From positions 4,374,501-4,438,500 of the forward strand of contig NZ_CP053348.1 of NCBI RefSeq assembly GCF_013394595.1: a stretch of DNA of 64,000 nucleotides. The letters run 5' to 3'. Below the pieces are notes generated by a model, which was not told the DNA's origin, did not search any database, and saw only the letters and a program-made list of their open reading frames with translations. The DNA comes from Winogradskyella forsetii (GTDB taxonomy: Bacteria; Bacteroidota; Bacteroidia; Flavobacteriales; Flavobacteriaceae). A program made the translations under genes and the position numbers. This document shows positions 17,937 through 26,762 of the stretch, one piece after another. Within the stretch, counting starts at the first letter, position 1. Every line of letters begins with the position of its first letter.

Positions 17937-18482
17937 TCAATATTTGCTGGTTCTGCGCAACTCATACAATTCCATATCCAAAGGTGCTTCTCCATTAGGC
18001 GTAAATTCATTCAGCAATGTTTTTCGCCATTTAAAATTATTGTTTAAAGCGACTTTCACACTTTGCAAATTAGCTTTATGTGTTATAATTTGAATCGTTT
18101 CCAATCCTAATTCATTAAAAGCATATTTTGATAAATGTTGAATAGCTTCAGAAGTCAAACCTTGGCCTTCAAAAGTATAACCAATACAATATGCGAATTC
18201 GCCTTGCTTGATTTCCCAATTCAGTTCTTTAAGAATGATTAATCCTGCTAGTTCTCTCGTTTCAGAGTGCTTCAAGGTGAATAAAAACAGTTCCTGATTC
18301 TCAAATTGTTTCACTTTTGATTCGACATAAAAACGAGATAAAGTTGGGTTGAGGTTTTGTTCTAAAGTTTTGGGAAAGTAGCGTTTTAATCGGGTTTCAT
18401 TTGCAATAACGAAATCACAGATTTTCCAGGCGTCACCATTATGAACTGGATTGATTTCAAAATCTTTGAACCTTGCAATCAT
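17937..18482 (-). CDS. GNAT-family N-acetyltransferase (RimJ/RimL-like)
   Basis: A 181-residue acetyltransferase. The GNAT core reads GEFAYCIGYTFEGQGLTSEAIQ, with the acetyl-CoA pyrophosphate loop in QGLTSE, followed by LETIQIITHKANLQSVKVALNNNF. This resembles RimJ/RimL enzymes that acetylate protein N-termini or small amines; the substrate is unknown. Its ATG overlaps the stop of the membrane-protein gene upstream by four bases (ATGA), so they are probably co-translated. The fused RAYT-hemF gene follows after 92 bases. Confidence 0.85.
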   Translation of the reverse strand: MIARFKDFEINPVHNGDAWKICDFVIANETRLKRYFPKTLEQNLNPTLSRFYVESKVKQFENQELFLFTLKHSETRELAGLIILKELNWEIKQGEFAYCIGYTFEGQGLTSEAIQHLSKYAFNELGLETIQIITHKANLQSVKVALNNNFKWRKTLLNEFTPNGEAPLDMELYELRRTSKY

Positions 18483-19258
18483 CTCTCTTGATTTAAGACC
18501 ACACGATTCTGGTTTAAAAGGTCTTTCTCCTTTAAAATTTCAACGGTTTTTAATGATGCGGCAGTGACACTCATGGGCAACACCAAAATAATACCAATTA
18601 CTGGAATCAATAAAAATAACATAAATACAATGCCATTGCCTATAGCAATACCTCTGTGCTGTCTTACAAACCGAATACTTTCGCGATATTTAAAATGACG
18701 CTCTAAGGTATAATCCATATTACCAAAACCAGCATAATATGCCTGAACCAAAAACAATAATACGGTTGAGAATATATTAACGATTGGTATAAACTTCAAT
18801 AACAAAATAGGGATGGTAATAATGAGTTCTCTACCTAGATTTCTAACATTAATTCTAATCCCTCTCCAGAGTTGTTCCTGAAATGAGGTATTGCGGTGCT
18901 GATGTTTTTCTACACCTGTTAGATGCGCTTCAATTTTTTCTGAAACCGGACTCATAAATGGCGCAGACAATGCCATGATAATATGTTTGTACAAGATCAA
19001 ACCTATAGCAATAATGACAATGGCGCCTATAAAAGTGGAGATGGAAGTAAAGGTGTCCTTTCCCCATTCCCAAACCCATACTTTGGCAATAAAACGACCC
19101 ATATTATCCGATAGTCCGTAAGCCGAAAGACCAATTATGGTGGCCGTTACCAAACTAATAACAATAGGAACGGCAAAGTATTTCCAAAGTTTTAATTTTG
19201 AAATCAATGCAAATGCACCTGTGTAAGCTTTAATGCCTTTTAGTATATTGTTTATCAT
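18479..19258 (-). CDS. EI24/CysZ-like integral membrane protein
   Basis: A 259-residue protein with about five hydrophobic segments and the EI24/CysZ-family pattern: an N-terminal ILKGIKAYTGAFALI, a long amphipathic stretch with SAPFMSPVSEKIEAHLTG, and late IGNGIVFMLFLLIPVIG. CysZ is a sulfate-uptake protein in E. coli, but many family members have no tested role, and no sulfur-assimilation gene is nearby. It lies two bases after ktrB and overlaps the GNAT gene by four bases, so the three are probably one operon. Confidence 0.7.
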   Translation of the reverse strand: MINNILKGIKAYTGAFALISKLKLWKYFAVPIVISLVTATIIGLSAYGLSDNMGRFIAKVWVWEWGKDTFTSISTFIGAIVIIAIGLILYKHIIMALSAPFMSPVSEKIEAHLTGVEKHQHRNTSFQEQLWRGIRINVRNLGRELIITIPILLLKFIPIVNIFSTVLLFLVQAYYAGFGNMDYTLERHFKYRESIRFVRQHRGIAIGNGIVFMLFLLIPVIGIILVLPMSVTAASLKTVEILKEKDLLNQNRVVLNQER

Positions 19259-19260
19259 AG

Positions 19261-20613
19261 TTAGACCGCAATATCTTCTTTTAAAACTTTACGTTCATTC
19301 TCCGTAATAGTTTTAGACCAAATGGCGAGCCCAAATGTTAACACACCTAAGCGTCCAATAAACATTAAGATAATGATTACTAATTTTCCAAAGGTAGTTA
19401 AATCTCCAGTAATACCTGTACTAATCCCTACAGTGCCGAGGGCGGAAGCAACTTCAAATAAAATATCTTCGAATTTAAAGTTGTGGGTGAGCGTGATTAG
19501 GAATGTGCCAATAGCAATTATTGAACTATAAAAGATGAAAGATGATGTAGCAATATAAAGTCTTTCGTAAGGAATTCTTCTTCCTAAAAAGGTAATATTT
19601 GAACGTCCTCTCAATCGGCTTTTCATAATTGCAAAAACAGCCGTTAGCGTTGTGATTTTTATTCCACCAGCAGTACCAGAAGGAGAAGCACCAATATACA
19701 TTAAAAAAATACAGACGAGCATCATTGCTTGTGAAAAAACACCAAAATTGACCGAGTTGAAGCCAACCGTAGTCATAGCTGACATGCATTGAAAAAATGA
19801 TGCTAAAAAGCGAGAGTCATTGAGATTCACAATAGATGGTTCTAAAAAATAGAAGAAAGCTGTTCCAAAAGTCAATAAGATTAAAAACCCATAAATGACA
19901 ATTTTTGATGTAAAACTCAATTCATGGGATTTGTTCTTTATCATCAATCCAAAATCTGTTATCACAATAAATCCTAAAGAACCGCAAATCGCTAACATAG
20001 AAATGATAAAGTTGATAAAATTATTATCTACATAATCCATAAAGCTATTATTGAACAGACTAAAACCAGCCGTACAGAATGTGCTTACGCTATGAAATAT
20101 TGAAGACCATACGGCTTCTAAAGTTGGCATACCTTCATTTTTAAAAGCTATAAAGAATAGAATTGATCCAATGGCTTCCATTATTAAAGTAAATAGGATG
20201 ACTGACTTCAGAAAATCCTTAATCTTTATGGTGTTAGGTAGTGTAAACTCGGTTGAAAGTATTTTTTTGTGCCAAAGGGTCATCTTGCGGGTAGTAGATA
20301 ATAGCATAAAAGTGGTAAAGGTTAAGTAACCGATACCTCCGAGTTGGATCAATATCATAATAATAAATTGTCCAAAGCCATTATAAGTATCAAAAATCGA
20401 AATTGTTACTAAGCCGGTAGTTGAAACTGCCGAGGTAGCAATAAATAAATGATCTAAAATCGGAGCACTGATCTTTTGAGAAACAGGTAGACAAAGTAAT
20501 ATACAACCGATAATAATATAGGTTAAAAAACCGTAGAATAAATTTTGCTGAGGCGACCAACCTTGTTTAAGCAATGCATATTTCTTAGCTATTTTTTGAA
20601 ATGATTTTCTCAT
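19261..20613 (-). CDS. Trk/Ktr-type potassium uptake membrane subunit
   Basis: A 450-residue membrane protein with the four pore-loop repeats of the TrkH/KtrB superfamily and their selectivity-filter glycines: AVSTTGLVT, STFCTAGFS, MTTVGFNS and ALGTVGISTG. It imports K+ (often with Na+) across the inner membrane. It normally works with a cytoplasmic TrkA/KtrA nucleotide-binding partner, which is not in this window. Its position inside the heme cluster, 44 bases after hemE, suggests shared transcription rather than a shared pathway. Confidence 0.9.
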   Translation of the reverse strand: MRKSFQKIAKKYALLKQGWSPQQNLFYGFLTYIIIGCILLCLPVSQKISAPILDHLFIATSAVSTTGLVTISIFDTYNGFGQFIIMILIQLGGIGYLTFTTFMLLSTTRKMTLWHKKILSTEFTLPNTIKIKDFLKSVILFTLIMEAIGSILFFIAFKNEGMPTLEAVWSSIFHSVSTFCTAGFSLFNNSFMDYVDNNFINFIISMLAICGSLGFIVITDFGLMIKNKSHELSFTSKIVIYGFLILLTFGTAFFYFLEPSIVNLNDSRFLASFFQCMSAMTTVGFNSVNFGVFSQAMMLVCIFLMYIGASPSGTAGGIKITTLTAVFAIMKSRLRGRSNITFLGRRIPYERLYIATSSFIFYSSIIAIGTFLITLTHNFKFEDILFEVASALGTVGISTGITGDLTTFGKLVIIILMFIGRLGVLTFGLAIWSKTITENERKVLKEDIAV

Positions 20614-20657
20614 AAAAATCTCAATAGTCTATTTAAATCGTTTCTACTTAAAAAAAT

Positions 20658-21686
20658 CTATGATGGACTTTTATACGCCTTCACAGCATCAATAAATGCC
20701 TTAGCATTTTCCAAAGGAATATTTGGTAAAATACCATGACCTAAATTGACAATGTATTTATCTTTTCCAAACTCATTAATCATTTGCGTTACCATCTTTT
20801 TGATTTCAGCTGGTGGCGAAAATAAACGCGTTGGGTCAAAATTACCTTGTAATGTAATATTACCTCCTGTTAAATAGCGTGCATTTCTGGCAGAGCAGGT
20901 CCAATCTATGCCTAATGCTGCTGCTCCAGATTTGGACATTTCGTTGAGAGCAAACCAACAGCCTTTTCCAAAAGCAATGACGGGAGCATCATCTTTTAAA
21001 GCATTAATAATTTGCTGAATATACTGCCAAGAAAATTCTTGATAATCGACTGGTGACAACATGCCTCCCCAAGAATCAAAAACCTGAACTGCATTACAAC
21101 CTGCTTTCACTTTTTCCTTTAAATAAGCAATTGTTGTATCTGTAATTTTCTGCAGTAGTTGGTGTGCTGCAATTGGATTGGTAAAACAAAACTCTTTAGC
21201 TTTATCAAAGTTTTTAGAGCCTTGACCTTGCACACAATAACAAAGAATAGTCCAAGGCGAACCCGCAAAACCAATTAGCGGAATGTCATCATTGAGTTTT
21301 TCTTTGGTAGCTTTTATCGCTTCGTAAACATAGTTTAAGCTCTCTTTTACATCTGGAACAATGACATTATCCACATCTTTTTGAGAACGCACAGGATTTG
21401 GTAAATAGGGTCCAAAATTTGGTTTCATCTGCACCTCAATATTCATGGCTTGTGGAATCACTAAAATATCCGAGAACAATATCGCAGCATCCATGCCGTA
21501 GCGACGAATTGGTTGAACCGTAATTTCACTCGCTAACTCTGGTGTTTGGCAACGTGTAAAGAAATCGTATTTGGCTTTGATTTCCATGAATTCAGGTAAA
21601 TAGCGTCCTGCTTGACGCATCATCCAAACTGGTGGTCGCTCTACGGTTTCGCCTTTTAGTGCTCTTAGGAATAAATCGTTTTTCAT
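20658..21686 (-). CDS. hemE: Uroporphyrinogen decarboxylase
   Basis: A 342-residue cytoplasmic enzyme that removes four acetate carboxyls from uroporphyrinogen III to give coproporphyrinogen III. Signatures: [17 protein letters not shown] near residue 17, [24 protein letters not shown] and NLGHGILPN. It supplies the substrate of the HemF domain encoded a few genes downstream. Upstream, hemCD is separated from it by an inserted four-helix-bundle gene and repeats. Confidence 0.96.
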   Translation of the reverse strand: MKNDLFLRALKGETVERPPVWMMRQAGRYLPEFMEIKAKYDFFTRCQTPELASEITVQPIRRYGMDAAILFSDILVIPQAMNIEVQMKPNFGPYLPNPVRSQKDVDNVIVPDVKESLNYVYEAIKATKEKLNDDIPLIGFAGSPWTILCYCVQGQGSKNFDKAKEFCFTNPIAAHQLLQKITDTTIAYLKEKVKAGCNAVQVFDSWGGMLSPVDYQEFSWQYIQQIINALKDDAPVIAFGKGCWFALNEMSKSGAAALGIDWTCSARNARYLTGGNITLQGNFDPTRLFSPPAEIKKMVTQMINEFGKDKYIVNLGHGILPNIPLENAKAFIDAVKAYKSPS

Positions 21687-21688
21687 AA

Positions 21689-21722
21689 TTGGCTTTTAGC
21701 TGTTGGCCATTTGCTTTTAGCT
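21689..21722. repeat. Left repeat block flanking the four-helix-bundle gene
   Basis: Contains gcttttagct twice (21692-21701 and 21713-21722). The same ten bases occur in reverse orientation at 22138-22147 on the other side of the gene. Confidence 0.6.
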
Positions 21723-21730
21723 CTGGAAAA

Positions 21731-22087
21731 TCAGCTATTTTTAATTCTGTTTATTAAACTATTCATCATTTTTGCTTCTTTATTGAGAAGTTCAAAAATG
21801 TCTTTCAAATTATCTTTGGGAATAAAATCTAGTTCCTCTGAAATAATCAATTGTGTTTCAACTTCAAATAGTGAACCCATTGCTATTTCAAGAAATCGTT
21901 TGAATTCTATATCGCTGTTTCTGCTGCAACCTTCTGCTATATTTGATGGAATTGAAACCGCAGCTCTAGTTACTTGACGTCTTAAACCAAATTTTTCTTC
22001 TGATGGCAATTGTTGTGAAAGGACATAAACCTGCTTTACTAGTTCGATTCCGTTTTTCCAAATTTCAAGTGTTCTAAAATTTCTCAT
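21731..22087 (-). CDS. Four-helix-bundle protein (23S rRNA intervening-sequence family)
   Basis: A 118-residue helical protein starting MRNFRTLEIWKNGIELVKQV, with the family core FGLRRQVTRAAVSIPSNIAE and GCSRNSDIEFKRFLEIA. This matches the family encoded in intervening sequences of some 23S rRNAs (S23/TIGR02436), common and often multi-copy in Bacteroidota as free-standing genes. Function is unknown; related diversity-generating-element accessory proteins share the fold. Here it sits alone between hemE and hemCD, bracketed by gcttttagct repeats, which suggests a small mobile or passenger unit (inference). Confidence 0.88.
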   Translation of the reverse strand: MRNFRTLEIWKNGIELVKQVYVLSQQLPSEEKFGLRRQVTRAAVSIPSNIAEGCSRNSDIEFKRFLEIAMGSLFEVETQLIISEELDFIPKDNLKDIFELLNKEAKMMNSLINRIKNS

Positions 22088-22120
22088 TTTATAAAGGTTT
22101 TATTAGTTACTCAATTTGCG

Positions 22121-22152
22121 AAAAGCTAAGAGCCAAAAGCTAAAAGCTAGCT
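22121..22152. repeat. Right repeat block, overlapping the hemCD stop
   Basis: A run of aaaagct-type units; agctaaaagc at 22138-22147 is the inverse of the two copies at 21692 and 21713. The block covers the last codons of hemCD, whose TAG stop is at 22149-22147. Confidence 0.6.
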
Positions 22153-23727
22153 GTAGTACTCATTAACCAACTCCACAACACTCTCTACCAAAGGAACTTT
22201 AGCAACTCTGACATCCTCAAAATATTTTCTAGCTTCCGTAGCAGTCGTTTCTCCAATACAAAAAGCTATGCCTTTTGCTTTATTCTGCTTTAAGAAGCTT
22301 TGAACGGTCGATGGACTATAAAACATAACGCCATCTAAATCGCTTTCTACTTTTTCGGCATCGTATTTGGTTTCGTAGGCTTCAACCTCGTTTACTTTGA
22401 TGTTATTTTTTGTTAGAATATCTGGAATGGTATCCAATCTTAAATTACTACAAAAATACGTCGCTTCTGTACCATCCATAAATTCCACCATGTGTTCTGC
22501 TAAATCTTTAGCATACTTTTCGTGATGTTTAACTTTCCCTATACGTTTTTCAACCAAACGTTTTGTTTTTCTGCCAACGCAATAGATGTTTTTGAATTGT
22601 AATTCTACTGGCGAAAAATTAGTGAGTAACGCATCAATAGAATTTTTGCTAGTGATAATCACATTTTCAATTTCGTTACGAACAATACTTTTGCTCAAAC
22701 GATTTGGATTAATTTTAATGGCATCATTACTTTCTGCAACCACATCCTCATGAAACAATGCCAACTGGTCATTAGTGAGTTTTTTTGTTGAATAAATATT
22801 AGTGACTTTATCGCCACGATCCAATTCGTCAATTAAAATCCGGCCGCCTTTTCCGATGATATAATCAGCACAAAATTCGGCTATGTCGTCGTGTTTTCCC
22901 AAGGGAGCAACCTTGGTGACTTCAATTTTCTTGGTGCCATCTTTACTTAAAAGAATGCCTTTAAAGTTGACCTCTTCCTCTTTATTGATATAACAAATGG
23001 CTCCTATTGGTGCAGTACAACCACCTTCTAAGCGATTGAGAAATTTTCGTTCAATTGCCGTACAAATTTGGGTTTCTTCATGATTGATTTCTGCACAAAC
23101 AGCTCTAATTTCTTCGTCAGCCTCTAAAGCGACAACCATAACAGCGCCTTGTGCTGGCGCAGGAATCATCCAATGTAAGTTGATTGAGTTTTCTGGCGTA
23201 ATATTTAAGCGTCCCAAACCAGCTCCTGCAAAAATAGCCGCATTCCAATCCTCATTAGTTTCAAGTTTCTCCAATCTTGAATTTACGTTGCCTCGCAACC
23301 CAACTACAGTGTGCGTAGGATAACGGTTGAGCCATTGCGCACGACGCCTCAAACTTCCTGTGGCGATAACCGCATCCTTGGCGGATAAAAACTCTTCATT
23401 TTTTTTGAACACCAAGGTATCGTTAATATTTCCTCGTTTTAAAACTGCAGCTTGTACAATGCCTTTTGGTAAAACAGTGGGGACATCTTTCATGGAATGT
23501 ACTGCGATATCGATATCTCCGTTGAGCATCGCAATATCCAAGGTTTTTGTAAAAATGCCTGTAATACCAAGTTCGTACAACGGTTTGTCGAGCACTAAAT
23601 CTCCTGTCGATTTTACGGGGACAAGGACGGTTTTATGACCTAAATGTTCAAGTTGGGATTGAACGGTTTTTGCTTGCCACATAGCGAGCTGGCTGTCGCG
23701 TGTGCCAATGCGAATTATTTTAGACAT
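22147..23727 (-). CDS. hemCD: Bifunctional hydroxymethylbilane synthase/uroporphyrinogen-III synthase
   Basis: A 526-residue fusion. Residues 1 to about 300 are HemC: IRIGTRDSQLAMWQA, HSMKDVPT, ATGSLRRRAQWL, and the dipyrromethane-cofactor cysteine C237 in LEGGCTAPIGA. The rest is HemD: a poorly conserved but recognisable fold with VIITSKNSIDALL, YCVGRKTKRLVE and DGVMFYSPSTVQSFL. Together they join four porphobilinogens and close the ring to uroporphyrinogen III. As I recall, this fused form occurs in other flavobacteria. It overlaps hemA by eight bases. Confidence 0.94.
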   Translation of the reverse strand: MSKIIRIGTRDSQLAMWQAKTVQSQLEHLGHKTVLVPVKSTGDLVLDKPLYELGITGIFTKTLDIAMLNGDIDIAVHSMKDVPTVLPKGIVQAAVLKRGNINDTLVFKKNEEFLSAKDAVIATGSLRRRAQWLNRYPTHTVVGLRGNVNSRLEKLETNEDWNAAIFAGAGLGRLNITPENSINLHWMIPAPAQGAVMVVALEADEEIRAVCAEINHEETQICTAIERKFLNRLEGGCTAPIGAICYINKEEEVNFKGILLSKDGTKKIEVTKVAPLGKHDDIAEFCADYIIGKGGRILIDELDRGDKVTNIYSTKKLTNDQLALFHEDVVAESNDAIKINPNRLSKSIVRNEIENVIITSKNSIDALLTNFSPVELQFKNIYCVGRKTKRLVEKRIGKVKHHEKYAKDLAEHMVEFMDGTEATYFCSNLRLDTIPDILTKNNIKVNEVEAYETKYDAEKVESDLDGVMFYSPSTVQSFLKQNKAKGIAFCIGETTATEARKYFEDVRVAKVPLVESVVELVNEYYS

Positions 23728-24967
23728 TCTGGGTGTTTTCTAACTGAAATATTTTTTTGATGAGCTCTATACTCTCATCTGAAGTGTTGCTATCTTCCCT
23801 TAGGTGGTGTGCGAATTGATTCGTGATTTTCTGAATTAAATTATTGGTAATCAATTCTGCTTGGTCTTCATTAAAATCAGCCAATTTTTTACGTTGGGTA
23901 TTGAATTCAGAATTTTTGAAATCTGTTAACTTATGCTTGATGGCTTGTATCGTTGGTACAAATTTAAGGGTGTCTAACCACGCATTGAATTCTGCCATAA
24001 TTTCTGAAATGATGGACTCAGCAGCAGGAATATAAGTTTTTCGTTTTTCTAAAGTATCATCCGTAATCTTCGCCAAATCATCTAAATGCACTAAAGTGAT
24101 ATTTGAATGTTCCCTAATATCGTCGTTTACATTTTTCGGAATTGATAAATCCAAAACCAATAAAGGTTTGTCCGTAGAGATTAAAGATTTATAAACGGTT
24201 GGATTTTCCGCTCCTGTTGCGACAATAACGATATCAGACGCATTTAATTCTTCTTGCAAATTTTTATAATCCTTCACAACAAGATTGAATTTGCCTGCAA
24301 CTTCCTCTGCTTTAGTTTTGGTTCGGTTAATTAGGGAAATGTGTGAGTTTTTAGTGTGTTTTACTAAATTTTCACATGTATTACGTCCTATTTTTCCAGT
24401 TCCAAAGAGTAGAATATTCTTTTTTGAAATTTGGGCAACGTTGTTCATGATATACTGAACAGAAGCAAAAGACACAGAGGTAGCACCTGAGGATAATTCG
24501 GTTTCGTTTTTAATACGCTTACTGGCTTGAATAACGGCATTTAGCAAACGTTCTGTAAACGAATTTAGCAAACCTGCTTTTTTTGAGGCTCTTGCTCCAA
24601 ACTTTAGCTGACTGATAATTTCAAAATCGCCAAGAATTTGACTGTCTAAACCAGAACCCACACGAAACATGTGGTTGATGGCTTCCTTGTTTTTATAAAC
24701 GTAAGCCACCTCTTGAAATTCTTCAACCGTACCTTTAGTATTATCGCACAATAGTTGAATCAATTGAAAAGGATGCTCCGCAAAACCGTAAAGTTCGGTT
24801 CGGTTACATGTAGAAACTAATAGAATACTTTCAATGCCATTCTGTTTCGCTTGCGCCAAAACGTTTTGTTTTGCCGTGTCGCTTAAACTAAAATGACCAC
24901 GCACTTCCGCATCAGCTTTTTTATAGCTGAGACCTATAGCGTAAAAATATTTGCTTCTGTTTGGCAT
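23720..24967 (-). CDS. hemA: Glutamyl-tRNA reductase
   Basis: A 415-residue enzyme, the NADPH-dependent first step of C5-pathway heme synthesis. The active-site cysteine is C54 in LLVSTCNRTELYG. The dinucleotide-binding stretch ILLFGTGKIGRNTCENL and the C-terminal helical dimerisation domain follow. The frame is open upstream to 25012, but I start at the ATG at 24967 (MPNRSKYFYAIG), where homologues begin. hemL, the next step, is not in this window. First gene of the minus-strand heme operon, with a good promoter upstream. Confidence 0.94.
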   Translation of the reverse strand: MPNRSKYFYAIGLSYKKADAEVRGHFSLSDTAKQNVLAQAKQNGIESILLVSTCNRTELYGFAEHPFQLIQLLCDNTKGTVEEFQEVAYVYKNKEAINHMFRVGSGLDSQILGDFEIISQLKFGARASKKAGLLNSFTERLLNAVIQASKRIKNETELSSGATSVSFASVQYIMNNVAQISKKNILLFGTGKIGRNTCENLVKHTKNSHISLINRTKTKAEEVAGKFNLVVKDYKNLQEELNASDIVIVATGAENPTVYKSLISTDKPLLVLDLSIPKNVNDDIREHSNITLVHLDDLAKITDDTLEKRKTYIPAAESIISEIMAEFNAWLDTLKFVPTIQAIKHKLTDFKNSEFNTQRKKLADFNEDQAELITNNLIQKITNQFAHHLREDSNTSDESIELIKKIFQLENTQNV

Positions 24968-25009
24968 GTGTTGCTTTACTCGTTTACCTGACTTTGGAAA
25001 GTAACGGCA

Positions 25010-25041
25010 CAAATGTAATTTTGATATTCATAAAAAAACAA
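25010..25041 (-). promoter_or_regulatory. Predicted promoter of the hemA operon
   Basis: On the minus strand, TTG (25041-25039) is followed after 21 bases by TACATTTG (25017-25010), matching the Bacteroidota -33/-7 pattern TTG-N17-23-TAnnTTTG. It lies 42 bases before the hemA ATG and shares the intergenic region with the divergent AraC regulator. Confidence 0.6.
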
Positions 25042-25111
25042 CGCTAGAGGAACTTAAAGTGTCGTTTCTGGTTTTTTAACAATGTTTTTTATAAAAACAT
25101 GATAAATGTCA

Positions 25112-25119
25112 TATTTTTG
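25112..25119 (+). promoter_or_regulatory. Possible -7 element of the AraC regulator gene
   Basis: TATTTTTG fits TAnnTTTG and lies 36 bases before the chosen start codon. An A/T palindrome (gttttttataaaaac) just upstream could be a regulatory site. Confidence 0.4.
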
Positions 25120-25155
25120 TAGTAAAACCAAGGGCTTTTTAGACCTTTGTTTAGA

Positions 25156-26076
25156 ATGAATCTAAATAACAGCACCATGAATACAGAAAAAACATCGCTA
25201 AAAAGTATCGCTACAGGTACTTTCGAAGAAACCTTTATCGAAGAGGGCTTTTTTGTGTTGACCAATAAGAATGAAGATGATACGGTTGAAATTCTTGAAC
25301 GTGAGATTGATAGTAGCTATATTCAATTTCATTTTTGTACCAAAGGATCTGCAGCCTTTGTATTTAACCAAGGCTCTTATACGCTGAATATTAATGAAGA
25401 CACCTCGCTTTTACTTTATAATCCTCAGCGCGATTTGCCGATTCATTTAGAAATGAAACCACATTCTTGGTTGGTGTCGCTAGTCATTTCAATTAAAAAA
25501 TTTCATGGCTTATTTTCTGAGGATGCTAACTACGTTACCTTTTTAACCGACGATAATAGAGACAAAAAGTACTATAAAGATGGCGACGTTTCGCCATCAA
25601 TGGCTGTGGTTTTAAATCAGTTGATGAGTTTCAACCTGAATTCATCCATAAAACAATTATACTTTAAGGGAAAGGCTTACGAATTATTGAGTTTGTTTTT
25701 TAATAGAAGTGAAGACGCAGATATTGAGCAATGTCCGTTTTTGGTAGATGAGGTCAATGTGGCGAAACTAAAAAAAGCAAAAGACATCATTATCGCCAAT
25801 ATGGCAGAACCACCAACGTTGCAAGAGTTAGCAGATGATATAGGTCTAAGTCTCAAAAAATTAAAAGAAGGGTTTAAGCAGATTTATGGCGACTCCGTTT
25901 TTAGTTTCCTATTCGATTATAAAATGGAAGTGGCACGAAAACTTTTAGAATCTGGCGATTATAATGTAAACGAAGTGGGACTAAAAGTAGGGTACAGCAC
26001 AGGAAGCCATTTTATTGCAGCTTTTAAGAAGAAGTTTGGGACTACGCCTAAGAAGTATGTTTTGGGTTCGAGTTAA
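25156..26076 (+). CDS. AraC-family regulator (PchR-like), beside the heme operon
   Basis: A 306-residue regulator. The N-terminal half is a cupin-like ligand domain of the PchR type (SSYIQFHFCTKGSAAFVFN). The C-terminal AraC domain has two helix-turn-helix units (TLQELADDIGLSLKKLKEGF and NVNEVGLKVGYSTGSHFIAA). PchR-type proteins respond to iron-chelating ligands. Its divergent position from hemA suggests that it controls heme genes, perhaps in response to heme or iron (inference). A TTG at 25147 is in frame, but I prefer the ATG at 25156; another ATG is at 25177. Confidence 0.85.
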   Translation: MNLNNSTMNTEKTSLKSIATGTFEETFIEEGFFVLTNKNEDDTVEILEREIDSSYIQFHFCTKGSAAFVFNQGSYTLNINEDTSLLLYNPQRDLPIHLEMKPHSWLVSLVISIKKFHGLFSEDANYVTFLTDDNRDKKYYKDGDVSPSMAVVLNQLMSFNLNSSIKQLYFKGKAYELLSLFFNRSEDADIEQCPFLVDEVNVAKLKKAKDIIIANMAEPPTLQELADDIGLSLKKLKEGFKQIYGDSVFSFLFDYKMEVARKLLESGDYNVNEVGLKVGYSTGSHFIAAFKKKFGTTPKKYVLGSS

Positions 26077-26428
26077 TTATTGTCGTAGTGAATCAAAGTA
26101 AGTTCTTCAACTTTTTAAAATCGGAATCAGCAGTAATCAATGGTAAATCTAAATATAAAGCGGTAGCAATAATCATACCATCTAGTAGCTTGGTAATGTA
26201 GGCTTTACGAACCTTAATGGTTTCCTGTTTTATAATAGTGTTTATGGAAATTGTTCTACATTGGCTAATAAAATCAACTATAACTTTTTCTTCACTAGCT
26301 GTTATTCCTTAAATGCTAACAAGTCTAATTCTGTTATTATTGATATGTATAATTGCTTCCCATTTAATAATTCGGCTAATGTTTCATCTCCATTTAAAAG
26401 ATAGAATGATATTAGATCTAAAAACAAC
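26073..26428 (-). pseudogene. Broken VapC-like PIN-domain toxin
   Basis: Read on the minus strand directly after the antitoxin stop, the sequence still spells a PIN toxin in pieces: LFLDLISFYLLNGDETLAEL and LYISIITELDLLAFK, then a frame change near 26307-26311 into GITASEEKVIVDFISQ...KLLDGMIIATALYLDLPLIT and ADSDFKK, and a second shift near 26096-26101 restoring LIHYDNN and a stop. There is no start codon, and the expected D-T-N motif after LFLD is shortened to D-L-I-S. So it lacks an initiator, has two frameshifts and a damaged catalytic motif. Family identity is clear; no active toxin can be made. Confidence 0.85.
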
Positions 26429-26602
26429 TTATTCCCACTCGTCACGAAGGATTCTTTGAACACTTAATGCATCTTTTTCAAGCTTAACTTTTCCAACATA
26501 TTCATACGTATTTACACCTTTTGGTTTAAGTTCCTTCTTCAAACTTTCAAAAACATTTCTTATGCCTTCTTTTGAGGCTCCTCGCTTTATAGTTATGACC
26601 AT
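26429..26602 (-). CDS. VapB-like antitoxin (toxin partner is a pseudogene)
   Basis: A 57-residue protein, MVITIKRGASKEGIRNVF to the C-terminal VQRILRDEWE, which is the usual antitoxin pattern paired with PIN toxins in Bacteroidota. The N-terminal part would bind DNA and toxin promoters, and the C-terminal part would neutralise VapC. The frame is open to 26647, but the family begins at MVITIKRG, so I start at 26602. The toxin frame that follows at once is broken, leaving an orphan antitoxin. Confidence 0.75.
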   Translation of the reverse strand: MVITIKRGASKEGIRNVFESLKKELKPKGVNTYEYVGKVKLEKDALSVQRILRDEWE

Positions 26603-26762
26603 ATCTTGACTGATTAATATTATACACCTTGCTATTTTATAAATCACAAAATTAAAAAAAGGTACTACGATTTTCTTGCTGTTAATCAGTTAGCTGGATT
26701 TTAGTCTATATTCTAGATTCTAACAGCGCAGCGGTCTTTTGTCTTTTATTGGAAAACATTGT

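Noticed and set aside
24968..25012. Upstream extension of HemA
   Set aside because: Would cover the -7 promoter box, and homologues start at the MPNRSKYF-type methionine.
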